Shown here one piece after another: positions 17,240-26,236 of a stretch of DNA of 64,000 nucleotides. Source of the DNA: Tepidibacter formicigenes DSM 15518 (GTDB lineage: Bacteria > Bacillota > Clostridia > Peptostreptococcales > Peptostreptococcaceae); contig NZ_FRAE01000006.1 in the NCBI RefSeq assembly GCF_900142235.1, forward strand, positions 1 through 64,000, written 5' to 3'. The stretch's first letter is position 1. The number at the start of each line of letters is the position of its first letter. The notes beneath the pieces are model-generated. The model was given only the letters and a program-made list of their open reading frames with translations. It was not told where the DNA came from and searched no databases. The translations under genes and the position numbers were made by a program.

Positions 17240-18520
17240 TTAATGATAGTATTCAAATTCTAAGTCATATAATTTAACTAAATCTCCATCTTGTACTCCT
17301 AATTTTCTGAGCTTTTCAAATACACCTTTTTTCTCCATAATTTTTTGAAAATATTGAACAGATTCCATATCATCAAAATTAACAGAGTATAAAAGGTTTT
17401 GAAGAGCTTTACCTTCTATTATATAAACTCCATCTTCAACTCTAACTTCTATTTCTTCATCTTTATTATCATTTATATCAATGTCTTTTAACATTTCTTC
17501 TTCAGCTACTAATTCTATATCTTCTACTTCCTTTAGTACATTTGAAACATAATTTATAACATCATCTATTCCTTCTCTAGTAGCAGCCGACATAGAAAAT
17601 ACCTTGTATCCTCTTGCTTCAATTTCTTGCTTAAATATCTCAAAATTTTCTCTAGCCTCTGGTAAATCCATTTTATTAGCAACAACTATTTGAGTTCTAC
17701 CTGATAGCTTCTCATTATATAATTTTAGTTCTTCATTTATTTTTTCAAAATCCTCTATTGGATCTCTTCCTTCAATACCAGATACATCTATTATGTGAAT
17801 TAAAACTTTTGTTCTTTCAATATGTCTTAAAAACTCATGTCCAAGTCCTATTCCTTCACTTGCTCCTTCTATTATACCTGGAATATCGGCAAGAACAAAG
17901 CTATCACCAAATTTTGTCTTAACTACTCCTAAATTTGGAGTAAGAGTTGTAAAGTGATAATTAGCAATTTTAGGCTTAGCTTTTGTTACTACTGAAAGAA
18001 AAGTTGATTTTCCTACATTTGGAAAACCTATCAATCCTACATCCGCTAACATTTTAAGTTCAAGCACTACCCATCTTTCTTGTCCTTCCCTACCTGCTTC
18101 TGCAAAACTTGGAGCTTGTCTTACAGCTGTAGTAAAGTGAGTATTTCCTCTTCCTCCTCTTCCTCCTTTAGCAACTATAGCTCTATCTCCTTTCTTTTTA
18201 AGATCTGCAATTACAAGATTTGTTTCTTCATCTCTTATTACAGTTCCTGGAGGTACCTTAAGTACTAAATCATCAGCAGATTTTCCATTCATTTTTTTAT
18301 TTTTTCCATCTTCTCCATTTGAAGCTACATACTTAGTTTTATATCTAAAGTCCATTAAAGTTCTTAATCCTTCATCAACTTCAAATATAACATTACCTCC
18401 ATGGCCTCCATCACCACCTGAAGGCCCTCCAGCTGGAACATATATTTCTCTTCTAAATGCTACTAGTCCATTTCCACCTTTTCCAGCTTTGACAAATATT
18501 CTAGCTTTATCTATAAACAT
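17240..18520 (-). CDS. obg: GTPase Obg (CgtA), with OCT domain
   Basis: 426 residues. Ribosome assembly and stress GTPase. It has the glycine-rich Obg fold (1-158), the G domain with GFPNVGKST, DIPGIIEGASEG and NKMD, and a C-terminal OCT domain (about 345-426), the Gram-positive three-domain form. ATG 18520 follows AAAGGGTG. It lies directly downstream of the Spo0B homologue, matching the Bacillus rplU-prp-rpmA-spo0B-obg order. Confidence 0.98.
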   Translation of the reverse strand: MFIDKARIFVKAGKGGNGLVAFRREIYVPAGGPSGGDGGHGGNVIFEVDEGLRTLMDFRYKTKYVASNGEDGKNKKMNGKSADDLVLKVPPGTVIRDEETNLVIADLKKKGDRAIVAKGGRGGRGNTHFTTAVRQAPSFAEAGREGQERWVVLELKMLADVGLIGFPNVGKSTFLSVVTKAKPKIANYHFTTLTPNLGVVKTKFGDSFVLADIPGIIEGASEGIGLGHEFLRHIERTKVLIHIIDVSGIEGRDPIEDFEKINEELKLYNEKLSGRTQIVVANKMDLPEARENFEIFKQEIEARGYKVFSMSAATREGIDDVINYVSNVLKEVEDIELVAEEEMLKDIDINDNKDEEIEVRVEDGVYIIEGKALQNLLYSVNFDDMESVQYFQKIMEKKGVFEKLRKLGVQDGDLVKLYDLEFEYYH

Positions 18521-18532
18521 GCTTATCACCCT

Positions 18533-19087
18533 TTAATTAAGTTCAATTTCATATATTAAATAATCTTCATCTAAAATAACTTCTCCATAGGATAGATCAA
18601 GTTTTTTCCTAAGCTGCTCAATATCAGAAAAATAATTTAAATCAACTTTTAAAATAAAATTTTCTGAAGTTTCTTCAATATAAAATATATATTCTTCAAA
18701 ATTAGGATTATTATACATAAAACCTAATATTATGTCTACTGCTTTTTCAAAAAAAACAATTGCTTCTTTTATGTTTTTATTTAAAAATTCACTTTTTTCT
18801 CCAACACTATACACTTCAAAATCTATATTAATATCTAAATCCTTACATTTATTAAATTTTTCATTTAGCATCAAACATAAATCTAGACAATTTAAATTTG
18901 AAAGCTTTGAGCATATTCTAGCATTATTACTTACCTTATTTATATATTCAACAGCTTTGTCTATTTTATTCAACTTTATATATCCAAATATTATTTGTAT
19001 TTCATTTAAAAAATCATGTCTTTGCTCTCTTAACAATTCTTCTATTAAGTCCCAATAATATAAATCTATTTCATTTACTTTCTTCAA
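18533..19087 (-). CDS. Spo0B-like sporulation phosphotransferase homologue
   Basis: 184 residues. Residues 21-30 read EQRHDFLNEI, the Spo0B_a helix with the phosphorylatable His (H24 here). CSKLSNL further on resembles the SKLSNL segment of Bacillus Spo0B, and a degenerate ATPase-like C-terminal half follows. In Bacillus, Spo0B passes phosphate from Spo0F to Spo0A. Its position immediately before obg is the same as in Bacillus. Clostridia are usually described as lacking the phosphorelay, so its partner here is unknown; a sensor-kinase-derived regulator is the alternative. Confidence 0.8.
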   Translation of the reverse strand: MKKVNEIDLYYWDLIEELLREQRHDFLNEIQIIFGYIKLNKIDKAVEYINKVSNNARICSKLSNLNCLDLCLMLNEKFNKCKDLDINIDFEVYSVGEKSEFLNKNIKEAIVFFEKAVDIILGFMYNNPNFEEYIFYIEETSENFILKVDLNYFSDIEQLRKKLDLSYGEVILDEDYLIYEIELN

Positions 19088-19173
19088 ATAAGCCCCTCCT
19101 TACATAACTTTCTTATACTATACACTATTCTATTTATATACGGGGCAATCCTCTTTTTTTATTCTACATTAAT

Positions 19174-19202
19174 AAAAGGAGTGTTTTAAAAACACTCCTT
19201 AT
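19174..19202 (-). terminator. Terminator between rpmA and the spo0B homologue
   Basis: AAGGAGTGTTTT and AACACTCCTT form a GC-containing stem. On the minus strand it is followed by a U-rich stretch. This suggests spo0B-obg is at least partly expressed apart from rpmA. Confidence 0.8.
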
Positions 19203-19206
19203 AATC

Positions 19207-19500
19207 TTATTCAGCAACAGCAACTGGATAAATGCTAACTTGCTTTCTCTTTTTATCTTTTCTTTCGAACTTAACTACACCATCTACTTTAGCAAATAAT
19301 GTATCATCTCCGCCTCTTCCAACATTATTTCCTGGGTGTATTTTTGTTCCTCTTTGTCTTACTATTATACTTCCAGCAGTAACAACTTGTCCGTCATATC
19401 TCTTAACACCTAGTCTTTTAGAGATAGAATCACGACCGTTTTTAGAAGAACCAACTCCTTTTTTGCTGGCAAATAACTGAAGGTTCATTTTTAATATCAT
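19207..19500 (-). CDS. rpmA: 50S ribosomal protein L27 with cleavable N-terminal extension
   Basis: 97 residues. After the short leader it continues [14 protein letters not shown], the normal L27 start. The [11 protein letters not shown] junction is the site cut by the Prp protease in Firmicutes with this extension. ATG 19500 is well spaced from GAGGAGGTG. It lies two bases after prp and in one operon with rplU, so the protease and its substrate are made together. Confidence 0.97.
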   Translation of the reverse strand: MILKMNLQLFASKKGVGSSKNGRDSISKRLGVKRYDGQVVTAGSIIVRQRGTKIHPGNNVGRGGDDTLFAKVDGVVKFERKDKKRKQVSIYPVAVAE

Positions 19501-19502
19501 AA

Positions 19503-19835
19503 TTACACCTCCTCTTCTTTGATTTTTATATAAGAAGAGTATCCTTCTTTTATATTTTTAAGTCCTAACGCCATAGTTTCTAGTATGGCATCAGTCTGTA
19601 CTCTCTTTTCATTAGAAATGTCACAAGGAATTTTACATTCAAGCTTTCCATCATCAATATTAAATTGACAATTTACTTTAGCATAGTCATGAATTCCAAT
19701 TACAGCAGTTTGGGCAAGTACAGAAACTGCTGCACATACTATATCTTCACCGTGCTTGGCAAAGCCTGCATGTCCATTTATGCTAAATCCAACTATTTTT
19801 CCCTTTGAATTTCTTTTTATAACAACCTTAATCAT
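19503..19835 (-). CDS. prp: Ribosomal-processing cysteine protease Prp
   Basis: 110 residues. This YsxB-family protease removes the N-terminal extension of L27. The catalytic pair is seen in INGHAGFA (His) and [12 protein letters not shown] (Cys). It lies between rplU and rpmA, the conserved Firmicute position, with gaps of only two bases on each side. Confidence 0.96.
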   Translation of the reverse strand: MIKVVIKRNSKGKIVGFSINGHAGFAKHGEDIVCAAVSVLAQTAVIGIHDYAKVNCQFNIDDGKLECKIPCDISNEKRVQTDAILETMALGLKNIKEGYSSYIKIKEEEV

Positions 19836-19837
19836 AA

Positions 19838-20149
19838 TTAAGCGTTTATTTTTTCTACAACTAATTTAGTGTATGGTTGACGATGTCCTTGCTTTCTTCT
19901 GTAGTCTTTTTTAGGCTTGTATTTGAAAACTATTATTTTTTTAGCTTTTCCTTGCTCTAAAACTTTAGCTTCAACTTTAGCTCCATCAACTACAGGACTT
20001 CCTAATACAAGGTTACCATCTTTAGAACAAGCCAATACCTTGTCTAAAGTAACAACATCACCCTCATTAGCTTCTAATCTTTCAACGAATATTACGTCTC
20101 CTTCAGAAACTTTATATTGTTTTCCACCTGTTTCTACTATTGCGTACAT
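19838..20149 (-). CDS. rplU: 50S ribosomal protein L21
   Basis: 103 residues, normal length. The N-terminal [14 protein letters not shown] and C-terminal [15 protein letters not shown] are diagnostic. It is the first gene of rplU-prp-rpmA, behind an L21 leader and a strong promoter. GAGGAGGTG precedes the ATG. Confidence 0.98.
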   Translation of the reverse strand: MYAIVETGGKQYKVSEGDVIFVERLEANEGDVVTLDKVLACSKDGNLVLGSPVVDGAKVEAKVLEQGKAKKIIVFKYKPKKDYRRKQGHRQPYTKLVVEKINA

Positions 20150-20160
20150 TATTACACCTC

Positions 20161-20232
20161 CTCAAACCAGTCTCGCCAATTCCAGGTACCTAAATTAGGA
20201 TTTTGAAACCCGAATTGTGCGGCTACCTACAG
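20161..20232 (-). promoter_or_regulatory. L21 leader (ribosomal protein autoregulatory RNA)
   Basis: The minus strand contains GUAGGUAGCCGCACAAUUCG, a GGUUUC segment, a UAAUUUAGGUACCU region and GGCGAGACUGGUUUGAGGAGG leading into rplU. This matches the conserved Firmicute L21 leader known upstream of rplU-prp-rpmA. Direct binding of L21 is the presumed mechanism. Confidence 0.8.
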
Positions 20233-20238
20233 ATATAA

Positions 20239-20267
20239 ATCTTATCAAACAATACATACTTTGTCAA
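20239..20267 (-). promoter_or_regulatory. Strong sigma-A promoter of rplU-prp-rpmA
   Basis: TTGACA (20262-20267) and TAAGAT (20239-20244) on the minus strand, with an ideal 17-base spacer just before the L21 leader. Confidence 0.85.
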
Positions 20268-20390
20268 GAAAATATTTCTTAATTAAATAATTTTTAGCTT
20301 TTTAACTATAATTGTTTACGTATATTTTTTCTACTTTTTTAACAAAATATATATAAGATATAAATTAAACTGTGAAATGGAGGAATATAA

Positions 20391-20570
20391 ATGAATATAA
20401 ATATGTCAAATCAACCAATTAGTAGAGTTGAATGTTCAGTTGAAACATGTCATTATAATGATGGAAAAAAACACTGTCTAGCTCCATCTATTCAAATTAA
20501 AGCTCAACGAGCTAGAACCATCCAAGAAACTGATTGTTTGACATTTACTCCTAAACATACTATTAAGTAA
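20391..20570 (+). CDS. DUF1540 domain protein (small Cys-rich)
   Basis: 59 residues. The pattern V-E-C-S-V-E-T-C-H-Y-N ... C-L-A-P-S-I-Q-I-K-A ... E-T-D-C-L-T-F matches DUF1540, a short domain with four spaced cysteines, probably metal binding, common in spore formers. ATG 20391 follows GGAGG by about seven bases. It is monocistronic, convergent with rng and has its own terminator. Function unknown. Confidence 0.88.
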   Translation: MNINMSNQPISRVECSVETCHYNDGKKHCLAPSIQIKAQRARTIQETDCLTFTPKHTIK

Positions 20571-20597
20571 GGGTGGAATTTTTCCATCCTTATTTTA
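20567..20597 (+). terminator. Terminator after the DUF1540 gene
   Basis: AAGGGTGGAA pairs with TTCCATCCTT (one mismatch or bulge) around a TTT loop, then TTTT. Confidence 0.7.
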
Positions 20598-20606
20598 AAT
20601 TCTATT

Positions 20607-22007
20607 CTAATATATTATTTTTATGTTATTCACATCTAATTCAATATCTTTTTCAATTTTTATATCCAAATCATAATATTCAGATATAATTTTAATATCT
20701 TTAAACTTATTTTCATTCAATTTATTATATATATAAGAAGATACTCTAAATAAGATATTTTTAAGATTAGTATGCTTTTTTATTCTTATAACTTCTTTTT
20801 CTATATTATCTAATATACTATTTATAGATTTTATTTTTCCCCCTCCACCACAGTAAATACATTCACTTTTAAAATGATTATCTATTGAGTCTTTAGATTT
20901 TCTTCTTACAATCTCAACAAGCCCTAAATTTGTCATTCCTAAAACTTTAGCTTTTACTTTATCTTCTTGTAAATATTCTTGTAATTTTTTTATTAGTTTT
21001 TTCTTGTATGCACTACTTTTCATATCAATAAAATCTACTATTATAATTCCACCTATATCTCTTATTCTAATTTGTCTTGCTATTTCCTTTGCAGCATCAC
21101 AATTTGTATTAAAAACAGTTTCATCAAGCCCTAATTTTCCAGTATATTTGCCAGTATTAACATCTATAACTGTTAAAGCTTCTGTTTTGTCTATTATTAT
21201 ATATCCTCCGTTTTTAAGCCAAACTTTTCTATTTAAAGCTCTTTTTAATTCTTTTTTTATTCCATAATAATCAAATATATCTATTCCTTCTTCGAAATAC
21301 TCTACCTTAGATTCATATGATTTATCTATATTCTTTAATATTTTTTTAATTTGATTAAACTTTTCTAAATTATTTACAATCACTTTATCAAAATCTGAAT
21401 TAAAAATATCTCTTATCACTTTTAAAGTCATATCTAAGTCTTTATATAAAAGTTTTGGTCCCATTCCAAGTTTATTTTCTTTTTTTATGTCATCCCATAT
21501 ATTAATTAGTTCTTTAAAATCTCTTTCAAAATCCTTTTCATCTTTTCCTAAAGCTTCAGTTCTTATAATAACGCCAACATTTTCAGGTTTTATTTTTGAT
21601 ACTATACTTTTAAGTCTTTTTATTTCTTCTTCATCTGCTATTTTATTTGAAACAGCTATATCATCTCTAGTTGGCATTAAAACTAGATATCTTCCTGGAA
21701 TACTTATTTCTGTAGTTAACTTTTGTCCTTTATCACCTATAGCTTCTTTTTTAACTTGAACTAAAATTTCATGTCCTTTCTTTATTACCTGACCTTTATT
21801 AATCTTTAAATATGCATTTTTATCAGAACCTATATCAATAAATCCTGCTTCCATTCCTAAAAGAATATTCTTAACTATACCTCTATATATATTGTTTTGT
21901 GTTTTTTTATTGCTCTTATCTTCTATAAATAGATCTATCAGCTTATTATTTTCTAAATATGCTATTTTAGATTGATAAAGTCCTATATCTACTATTAAAG
22001 ACTTCAT
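20607..22007 (-). CDS. rng: Ribonuclease G/E family endoribonuclease
   Basis: 466 residues, about RNase G size. It has an S1-like RNA-binding region (about 38-110) and the catalytic Asp pair in VIDVNTGKYTG and IIVDFIDMK. A C-terminal zinc-link CIYCGGGGK follows. There is no long E. coli RNase E scaffold tail. It is cotranscribed with the two radical-SAM-family genes upstream, the usual clostridial arrangement before rplU. Confidence 0.93.
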   Translation of the reverse strand: MKSLIVDIGLYQSKIAYLENNKLIDLFIEDKSNKKTQNNIYRGIVKNILLGMEAGFIDIGSDKNAYLKINKGQVIKKGHEILVQVKKEAIGDKGQKLTTEISIPGRYLVLMPTRDDIAVSNKIADEEEIKRLKSIVSKIKPENVGVIIRTEALGKDEKDFERDFKELINIWDDIKKENKLGMGPKLLYKDLDMTLKVIRDIFNSDFDKVIVNNLEKFNQIKKILKNIDKSYESKVEYFEEGIDIFDYYGIKKELKRALNRKVWLKNGGYIIIDKTEALTVIDVNTGKYTGKLGLDETVFNTNCDAAKEIARQIRIRDIGGIIIVDFIDMKSSAYKKKLIKKLQEYLQEDKVKAKVLGMTNLGLVEIVRRKSKDSIDNHFKSECIYCGGGGKIKSINSILDNIEKEVIRIKKHTNLKNILFRVSSYIYNKLNENKFKDIKIISEYYDLDIKIEKDIELDVNNIKIIY

Positions 22008-22018
22008 TTTATCACTTC

Positions 22019-22714
22019 CTAAATAGGTGTTATCAATTTTTTGTTATCTTCACTATATAAATCATTTCTTATGATTTTTATATTATCTATATCCATATTT
22101 AAATTTGAAACTTCACTTAATTTTTCTACTAAAGTGTTAGGATTTAAATTTCCACTTGAACCTGTAGATATAATTGCATTTAAAATTAAAATATTGTCTT
22201 CTAAAGACACCTCATTTAATCTTCTTATTAAAGGTCTTATATTTACTTCTTTTAATTTTCCTTTTTTAGTTTTTTTAATAAATACAATTTCATCTTTTTT
22301 CATAAATTCATCTATTTTTGCTTTTATATCATCTATTGTTATATTATCATTTACTTTTATTTCTAATGTATATGAGCCATGGCTAATAGATGACATTAAA
22401 GAAGGGATACTTTTATCAATACATACTGCCTTTAAAAACTTAACACCATCAGGAAGAGCATTATTTATCCTAGTTAAAAAATCATCTTCACTTATATCTT
22501 CATCAAGTTCAATATCTATATATTCACCAAAACTTACTGTACCAAGGGACAATGCTTGTCCAAAAGAAATTTTAGGATGAGGATTAAATCCTTGAGAATA
22601 ACTTACTTTTATTCCTGCTCTTCTTAAACTTCTTTGAAGAAGCCTTTGAAGGTCTAAATGTGATATATATATCATGTCTTTTTCTTTAGTAAATTTACAT
22701 CTTAAAATACTCAT
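22019..22714 (-). CDS. TIGR03936 family protein (DUF2344, radical SAM-associated)
   Basis: 231 residues. The N-terminus SILRCKFTKEKDMIYISHLDL and FNPHPKISFGQALSLGT are hallmarks of this family, which is encoded next to or fused to TIGR03960 radical SAM proteins. Function is not established. ATG 22714 shares one base with the stop of the upstream radical SAM gene (TAATG), implying coupled translation. Confidence 0.93.
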   Translation of the reverse strand: MSILRCKFTKEKDMIYISHLDLQRLLQRSLRRAGIKVSYSQGFNPHPKISFGQALSLGTVSFGEYIDIELDEDISEDDFLTRINNALPDGVKFLKAVCIDKSIPSLMSSISHGSYTLEIKVNDNITIDDIKAKIDEFMKKDEIVFIKKTKKGKLKEVNIRPLIRRLNEVSLEDNILILNAIISTGSSGNLNPNTLVEKLSEVSNLNMDIDNIKIIRNDLYSEDNKKLITPI

Positions 22715-24564
22715 TAGCACAACCCCCTTGCTAAATCTACATTTATCCCACAAGCATTACATCTTCCTCTACAATCAGGTGTAAGATCTCCTCTTTTTGC
22801 TTTTTCATTTTCTCTCATTAAAAACTTCTTACTAACTCCTGCATCTATATGATCCCAAGGGAATATTTCTTCATAATTTCTTTCTCTATTTGCATAAAAG
22901 CTCATATCAATATTGTTTTCTTCAAAAGACTCCTTCCATAAATCAAACTTAAAATGTTCTCCCCAACCATCAAATTTACATCCCTTTTTAAATGCATCAT
23001 AGATAACCTTACAAATTCTTCTATCTCCTCTTGCAATCACAGCCTCTAAAAAGCTAGTCTCACTATCATGGTAATTGTATTTTATATTTCTATTTCTAAG
23101 CTTTTTAGTTAAATATCTTTGTTTTTCTGTAAGCTCTTCTATTGTATCTTGTCCATGCCACTGAAATGGTGTAAAAGCTTTTGGAACAAAAGAAGAAGTA
23201 CTAACAGTAACATTAAAGTTTCTAGTTAATTTTCCATTGTGGACATCTCTATATATATCAATCACCTTATATGCAAGGTCTGCTATTCCATCTAAATCTT
23301 CATAAGTTTCAGTTGGAAGTCCAATCATAAAATAAAGTTTTACGCTATTCCATCCCTTTTCAAATGCTTTTTTAGTAGCATTCTCTAAATCATTTTCAGT
23401 AACACCTTTATTTATAACATCTCTAAGCCTTTGAGTCCCTGCTTCTGGCGCAAATGTTAATCCACTTTTTCTAACCTCTTGAACCTTGTGAGCAAGCTCT
23501 AACGAAAAATTATCAAGTCTTAAAGAAGGAAGAGATATACCTATTCTTTCCTTTTTAGCATACTCCGAAATTAAATAATCAGTAAGTTCTTGAAGCTGTG
23601 AATAATCACTTGTACTTAAAGAAGATAACGATATTTCTTCATATCCTGTACTTTCAATCAACTTTTTAGCAAGTTCTTTTAATTTTTCTACACTTCTTTC
23701 TCTAATAGGTCTATATATCATACCTGCTTGACAAAATCTACAACCTCTTGTACATCCTCTAAAAAGCTCAAGCATTATTCTACTGTGTACTACATCTATA
23801 AAAGGAACTAATATTTTATCTGGGAAAAAACTTTCATCTAAGTTTTTAATAATCCTTTTTTGTATTTTAGTTGGAATGTCTTCTTTTAAAGGTACTAATT
23901 CCTTTATAGTTCCATCCTCATTGTAATTAAAATTATAAAGCGAAGGAATATATACTCCCTTTACATTTTTAGCTAAATCATAAAGAAATTCTTGTCTAGT
24001 AGTTTTATTCTTTTTCCAACTTCTATATCTATTTATTATTTCAAGAGTTACTTCTTCTCCTTCTCCAAGAACTACAATATCTACAAAATCAGCTATAGGT
24101 TCACTATTATAAGCACATGGACCTCCTACCATTATAAATGGATGATTTAACTTTCTATCCTTTGAATAAATTGGAATTTTTCCAAGTTCTAACATATTAA
24201 GTATATTAGTATATGAAAGTTCATATTGAAGAGTAAAGCCTAAAAAATCAAAGTTTGTAACTGGCTCTCTTGATTCTAGTCCAAATAAAGAAATATTATT
24301 TTCTCTCATTTTTTCTTCCATATCTACAGCTGGAGCAAATACTCTTTCACAGTATATATCTTCCTTTGAATTTAAAAGATTATACATAATCTGAAGCCCT
24401 AAATGGCTCATTCCTACTTCATATACATCTGGAAAACAAAACCCATATCTTATTAATTCTTTATTATTCGTATCTTTATGATATGAATTCATTTCATTTC
24501 CTAAATATCTTGCAGGTTTTTCTACTTTAGCTAGTATATTATTCAAGTTCACCTTCTGATTCAT
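22714..24564 (-). CDS. TIGR03960 family B12-binding-like radical SAM protein
   Basis: 616 residues. The N-terminal half has a B12-binding-like fold (YEVGMSHLGLQI); the radical SAM cluster motif is C.RGCRFCQAG (GCTRGCRFC around residue 270). The C-terminus ends in a Cys-rich CRGRCNACGIN, a possible extra cluster site. It is likely an RNA- or protein-modifying enzyme of unknown substrate. The start is uncertain: ATG 24564 lies inside the upstream gene about 12 bases after GGAGG; a TTG shortly downstream has AGAAGG close by. Confidence 0.92.
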   Translation of the reverse strand: MNQKVNLNNILAKVEKPARYLGNEMNSYHKDTNNKELIRYGFCFPDVYEVGMSHLGLQIMYNLLNSKEDIYCERVFAPAVDMEEKMRENNISLFGLESREPVTNFDFLGFTLQYELSYTNILNMLELGKIPIYSKDRKLNHPFIMVGGPCAYNSEPIADFVDIVVLGEGEEVTLEIINRYRSWKKNKTTRQEFLYDLAKNVKGVYIPSLYNFNYNEDGTIKELVPLKEDIPTKIQKRIIKNLDESFFPDKILVPFIDVVHSRIMLELFRGCTRGCRFCQAGMIYRPIRERSVEKLKELAKKLIESTGYEEISLSSLSTSDYSQLQELTDYLISEYAKKERIGISLPSLRLDNFSLELAHKVQEVRKSGLTFAPEAGTQRLRDVINKGVTENDLENATKKAFEKGWNSVKLYFMIGLPTETYEDLDGIADLAYKVIDIYRDVHNGKLTRNFNVTVSTSSFVPKAFTPFQWHGQDTIEELTEKQRYLTKKLRNRNIKYNYHDSETSFLEAVIARGDRRICKVIYDAFKKGCKFDGWGEHFKFDLWKESFEENNIDMSFYANRERNYEEIFPWDHIDAGVSKKFLMRENEKAKRGDLTPDCRGRCNACGINVDLARGLC

Positions 24565-24814
24565 ATATTTTTAATACCTCCGTTACTTTTTTATGTATTA
24601 AATCTGAATATTGTTGAAAGTTCAAATTATATTCTAATACATATTTAATTTGAGTTAAATATTTTTCACTATTTAAAACATTTAATTTTATTCCAAAAGC
24701 CAATAAAACAATTATACATGAAATTACAAACTGTATCAAAATTTTATTAAGTACATTATTATTTTTCTTAAATCTATTATTTTTAAACTTGTTTTTTCTA
24801 AAATTTCTTCTCAT
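24539..24814 (-). CDS. Short membrane protein, possible SpoIVFA/M23 remnant
   Basis: 91 residues: a very basic Asn/Lys/Arg N-terminus, one membrane helix (about 28-47) and about 45 mostly helical residues. In related clostridia this slot before the radical SAM gene often holds a SpoIVFA-like M23 protein followed by spoIVFB. This gene looks like the N-terminal third only, without the LytM domain, and no spoIVFB is present. It overlaps the next gene by 26 bases. The family assignment is inference. Confidence 0.6.
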   Translation of the reverse strand: MRRNFRKNKFKNNRFKKNNNVLNKILIQFVISCIIVLLAFGIKLNVLNSEKYLTQIKYVLEYNLNFQQYSDLIHKKVTEVLKIYESEGELE

Positions 24815-24954
24815 AAAAATACCTCCTAAGTTATTTTTTATATTCTACTTAAGAAAAAAATTATACTTTCTTTAATTATATGAATATGAAATAAATACTA
24901 TTTTAAGAATTAAAAAATATAATTAATTTACTTGATAAATTTTTATTAAGTGTT

Positions 24955-24984
24955 TTGATTAATATTTAATAAATTGGGTATACA
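24955..24984 (+). promoter_or_regulatory. Predicted promoter of fprA
   Basis: TTGATT (24955-24960) and TATACA (24979-24984), 18 bases apart, about 32 bases before the start codon. Confidence 0.45.
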
Positions 24985-25015
24985 AAGAATATAAGAAATT
25001 TAGGAGGTATTTTAT

Positions 25016-26197
25016 ATGGAATCATTTAAAGTAAAAAATAATATTTATTGGACAGGAGTTTTAGATCCAGATCTTGAAGTTTTTGATATTATAATGAAAA
25101 CCGAGTACGGTACAACTTACAACTCTTACTTTATTGATGATGAAAAAAAAGTATTAATTGACACTGTAAAAGCTAATTTTAAAGATGAATTTATTCAAAA
25201 GCTTAATAAGATAACTGATATTAAAAAAATAGATTATGTAATAATTAATCATACAGAGCCAGATCATTCTGGAAGTTTAAAGTATATATTGGAAATTAAT
25301 CCTGATGTAGAAGTTTACTGCACTAGAGCTGCTAGTATTTTCTTAAAAGAGCAAGTAAATGCTGATTTTAAATGTCATGTTATAAAAGATGGAGAAGAGC
25401 TTGATATAGGAAGTAAAAAATTAAAGTTTATTACTGCACCTTTTCTTCATTGGTCAGATACAATGTTTGTTTACAGTGAAAGTGATAAAACATTGTTTAC
25501 TTGTGATGCCTTTGGTTCTCACTACTCTAGTATAGATCCAAAAGAAGTTCATAAAGAAGAATATAAAAAATCTTTTAAGTATTATTATGACTCTATAGTA
25601 AAGCCTTTTGCTCAACATGTTTTAAATGCAGTTGAAAAGGTTAAGGATTTAGAAATAGAAACAATACTTACTTCTCATGGCCCTATATTATCTGAAGATA
25701 TAAATTACAATATTCAAAAATATGTAGAGTGGTCTACTGATGTAGTTAATACTTCAAACCAAAAGCAAGTTGCTATTCTTTATTTATCAGCATATAAGAA
25801 TACTGTATTAATGGCAAAAAAGATTAAAGAAGGTTTAGAATCAGAAGGAGTAAAAGTTGAATATATTGATATAGAAAATGAAAGCTTAGAACATGTTCAT
25901 GATGTTATTAATATGTCTAAAGGTCTTATTCTAGGTTCTCCTACTATAAATAAATCTATGGTAAAACCAATGTGGGATGCATTATCTATAATAGACCCAA
26001 TGGCAAATATGGGTAAAATAGCAGGAGTATTTGGTTCCTTTGGATGGAGTGGAGAAGGAATTAAAATGGCTGAATCTATTGTTAAACTAATGGGCTTTAA
26101 GATGCCAGTTGAGTCTATAAGTAAAAAATTCTTCCCATCAGAAGAAACTTTAAAGCAATGTTTTGAATTCGGTAAAGAATTTGCCAAATATATATAA
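25016..26197 (+). CDS. fprA: FprA-type flavodiiron protein
   Basis: 393 residues. Cytoplasmic flavodiiron enzyme that reduces O2 (and possibly NO) to protect the anaerobic cell. The metallo-beta-lactamase-like domain carries H79-x-E81-x-D83-H84; further ligands lie in TAPFLHWSDT and SHGP. A C-terminal flavodoxin-like FMN domain spans about 255-393 (AILYLSAYKNT at its start). There is no rubredoxin or NADH domain, so an external electron donor is needed. Monocistronic, with its own promoter and terminator. Confidence 0.95.
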   Translation: MESFKVKNNIYWTGVLDPDLEVFDIIMKTEYGTTYNSYFIDDEKKVLIDTVKANFKDEFIQKLNKITDIKKIDYVIINHTEPDHSGSLKYILEINPDVEVYCTRAASIFLKEQVNADFKCHVIKDGEELDIGSKKLKFITAPFLHWSDTMFVYSESDKTLFTCDAFGSHYSSIDPKEVHKEEYKKSFKYYYDSIVKPFAQHVLNAVEKVKDLEIETILTSHGPILSEDINYNIQKYVEWSTDVVNTSNQKQVAILYLSAYKNTVLMAKKIKEGLESEGVKVEYIDIENESLEHVHDVINMSKGLILGSPTINKSMVKPMWDALSIIDPMANMGKIAGVFGSFGWSGEGIKMAESIVKLMGFKMPVESISKKFFPSEETLKQCFEFGKEFAKYI

Positions 26198-26199
26198 AA

Positions 26200-26236
26200 T
26201 CATAACCTATAATCAAAATTTTGATTATAGGTTTAT
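26200..26236. terminator. Bidirectional terminator between fprA and the hydrolase gene
   Basis: AACCTATAATCAAAA and TTTTGATTATAGGTT form a 15-bp perfect stem (about 26205-26234), followed by T-rich sequence. Confidence 0.85.
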
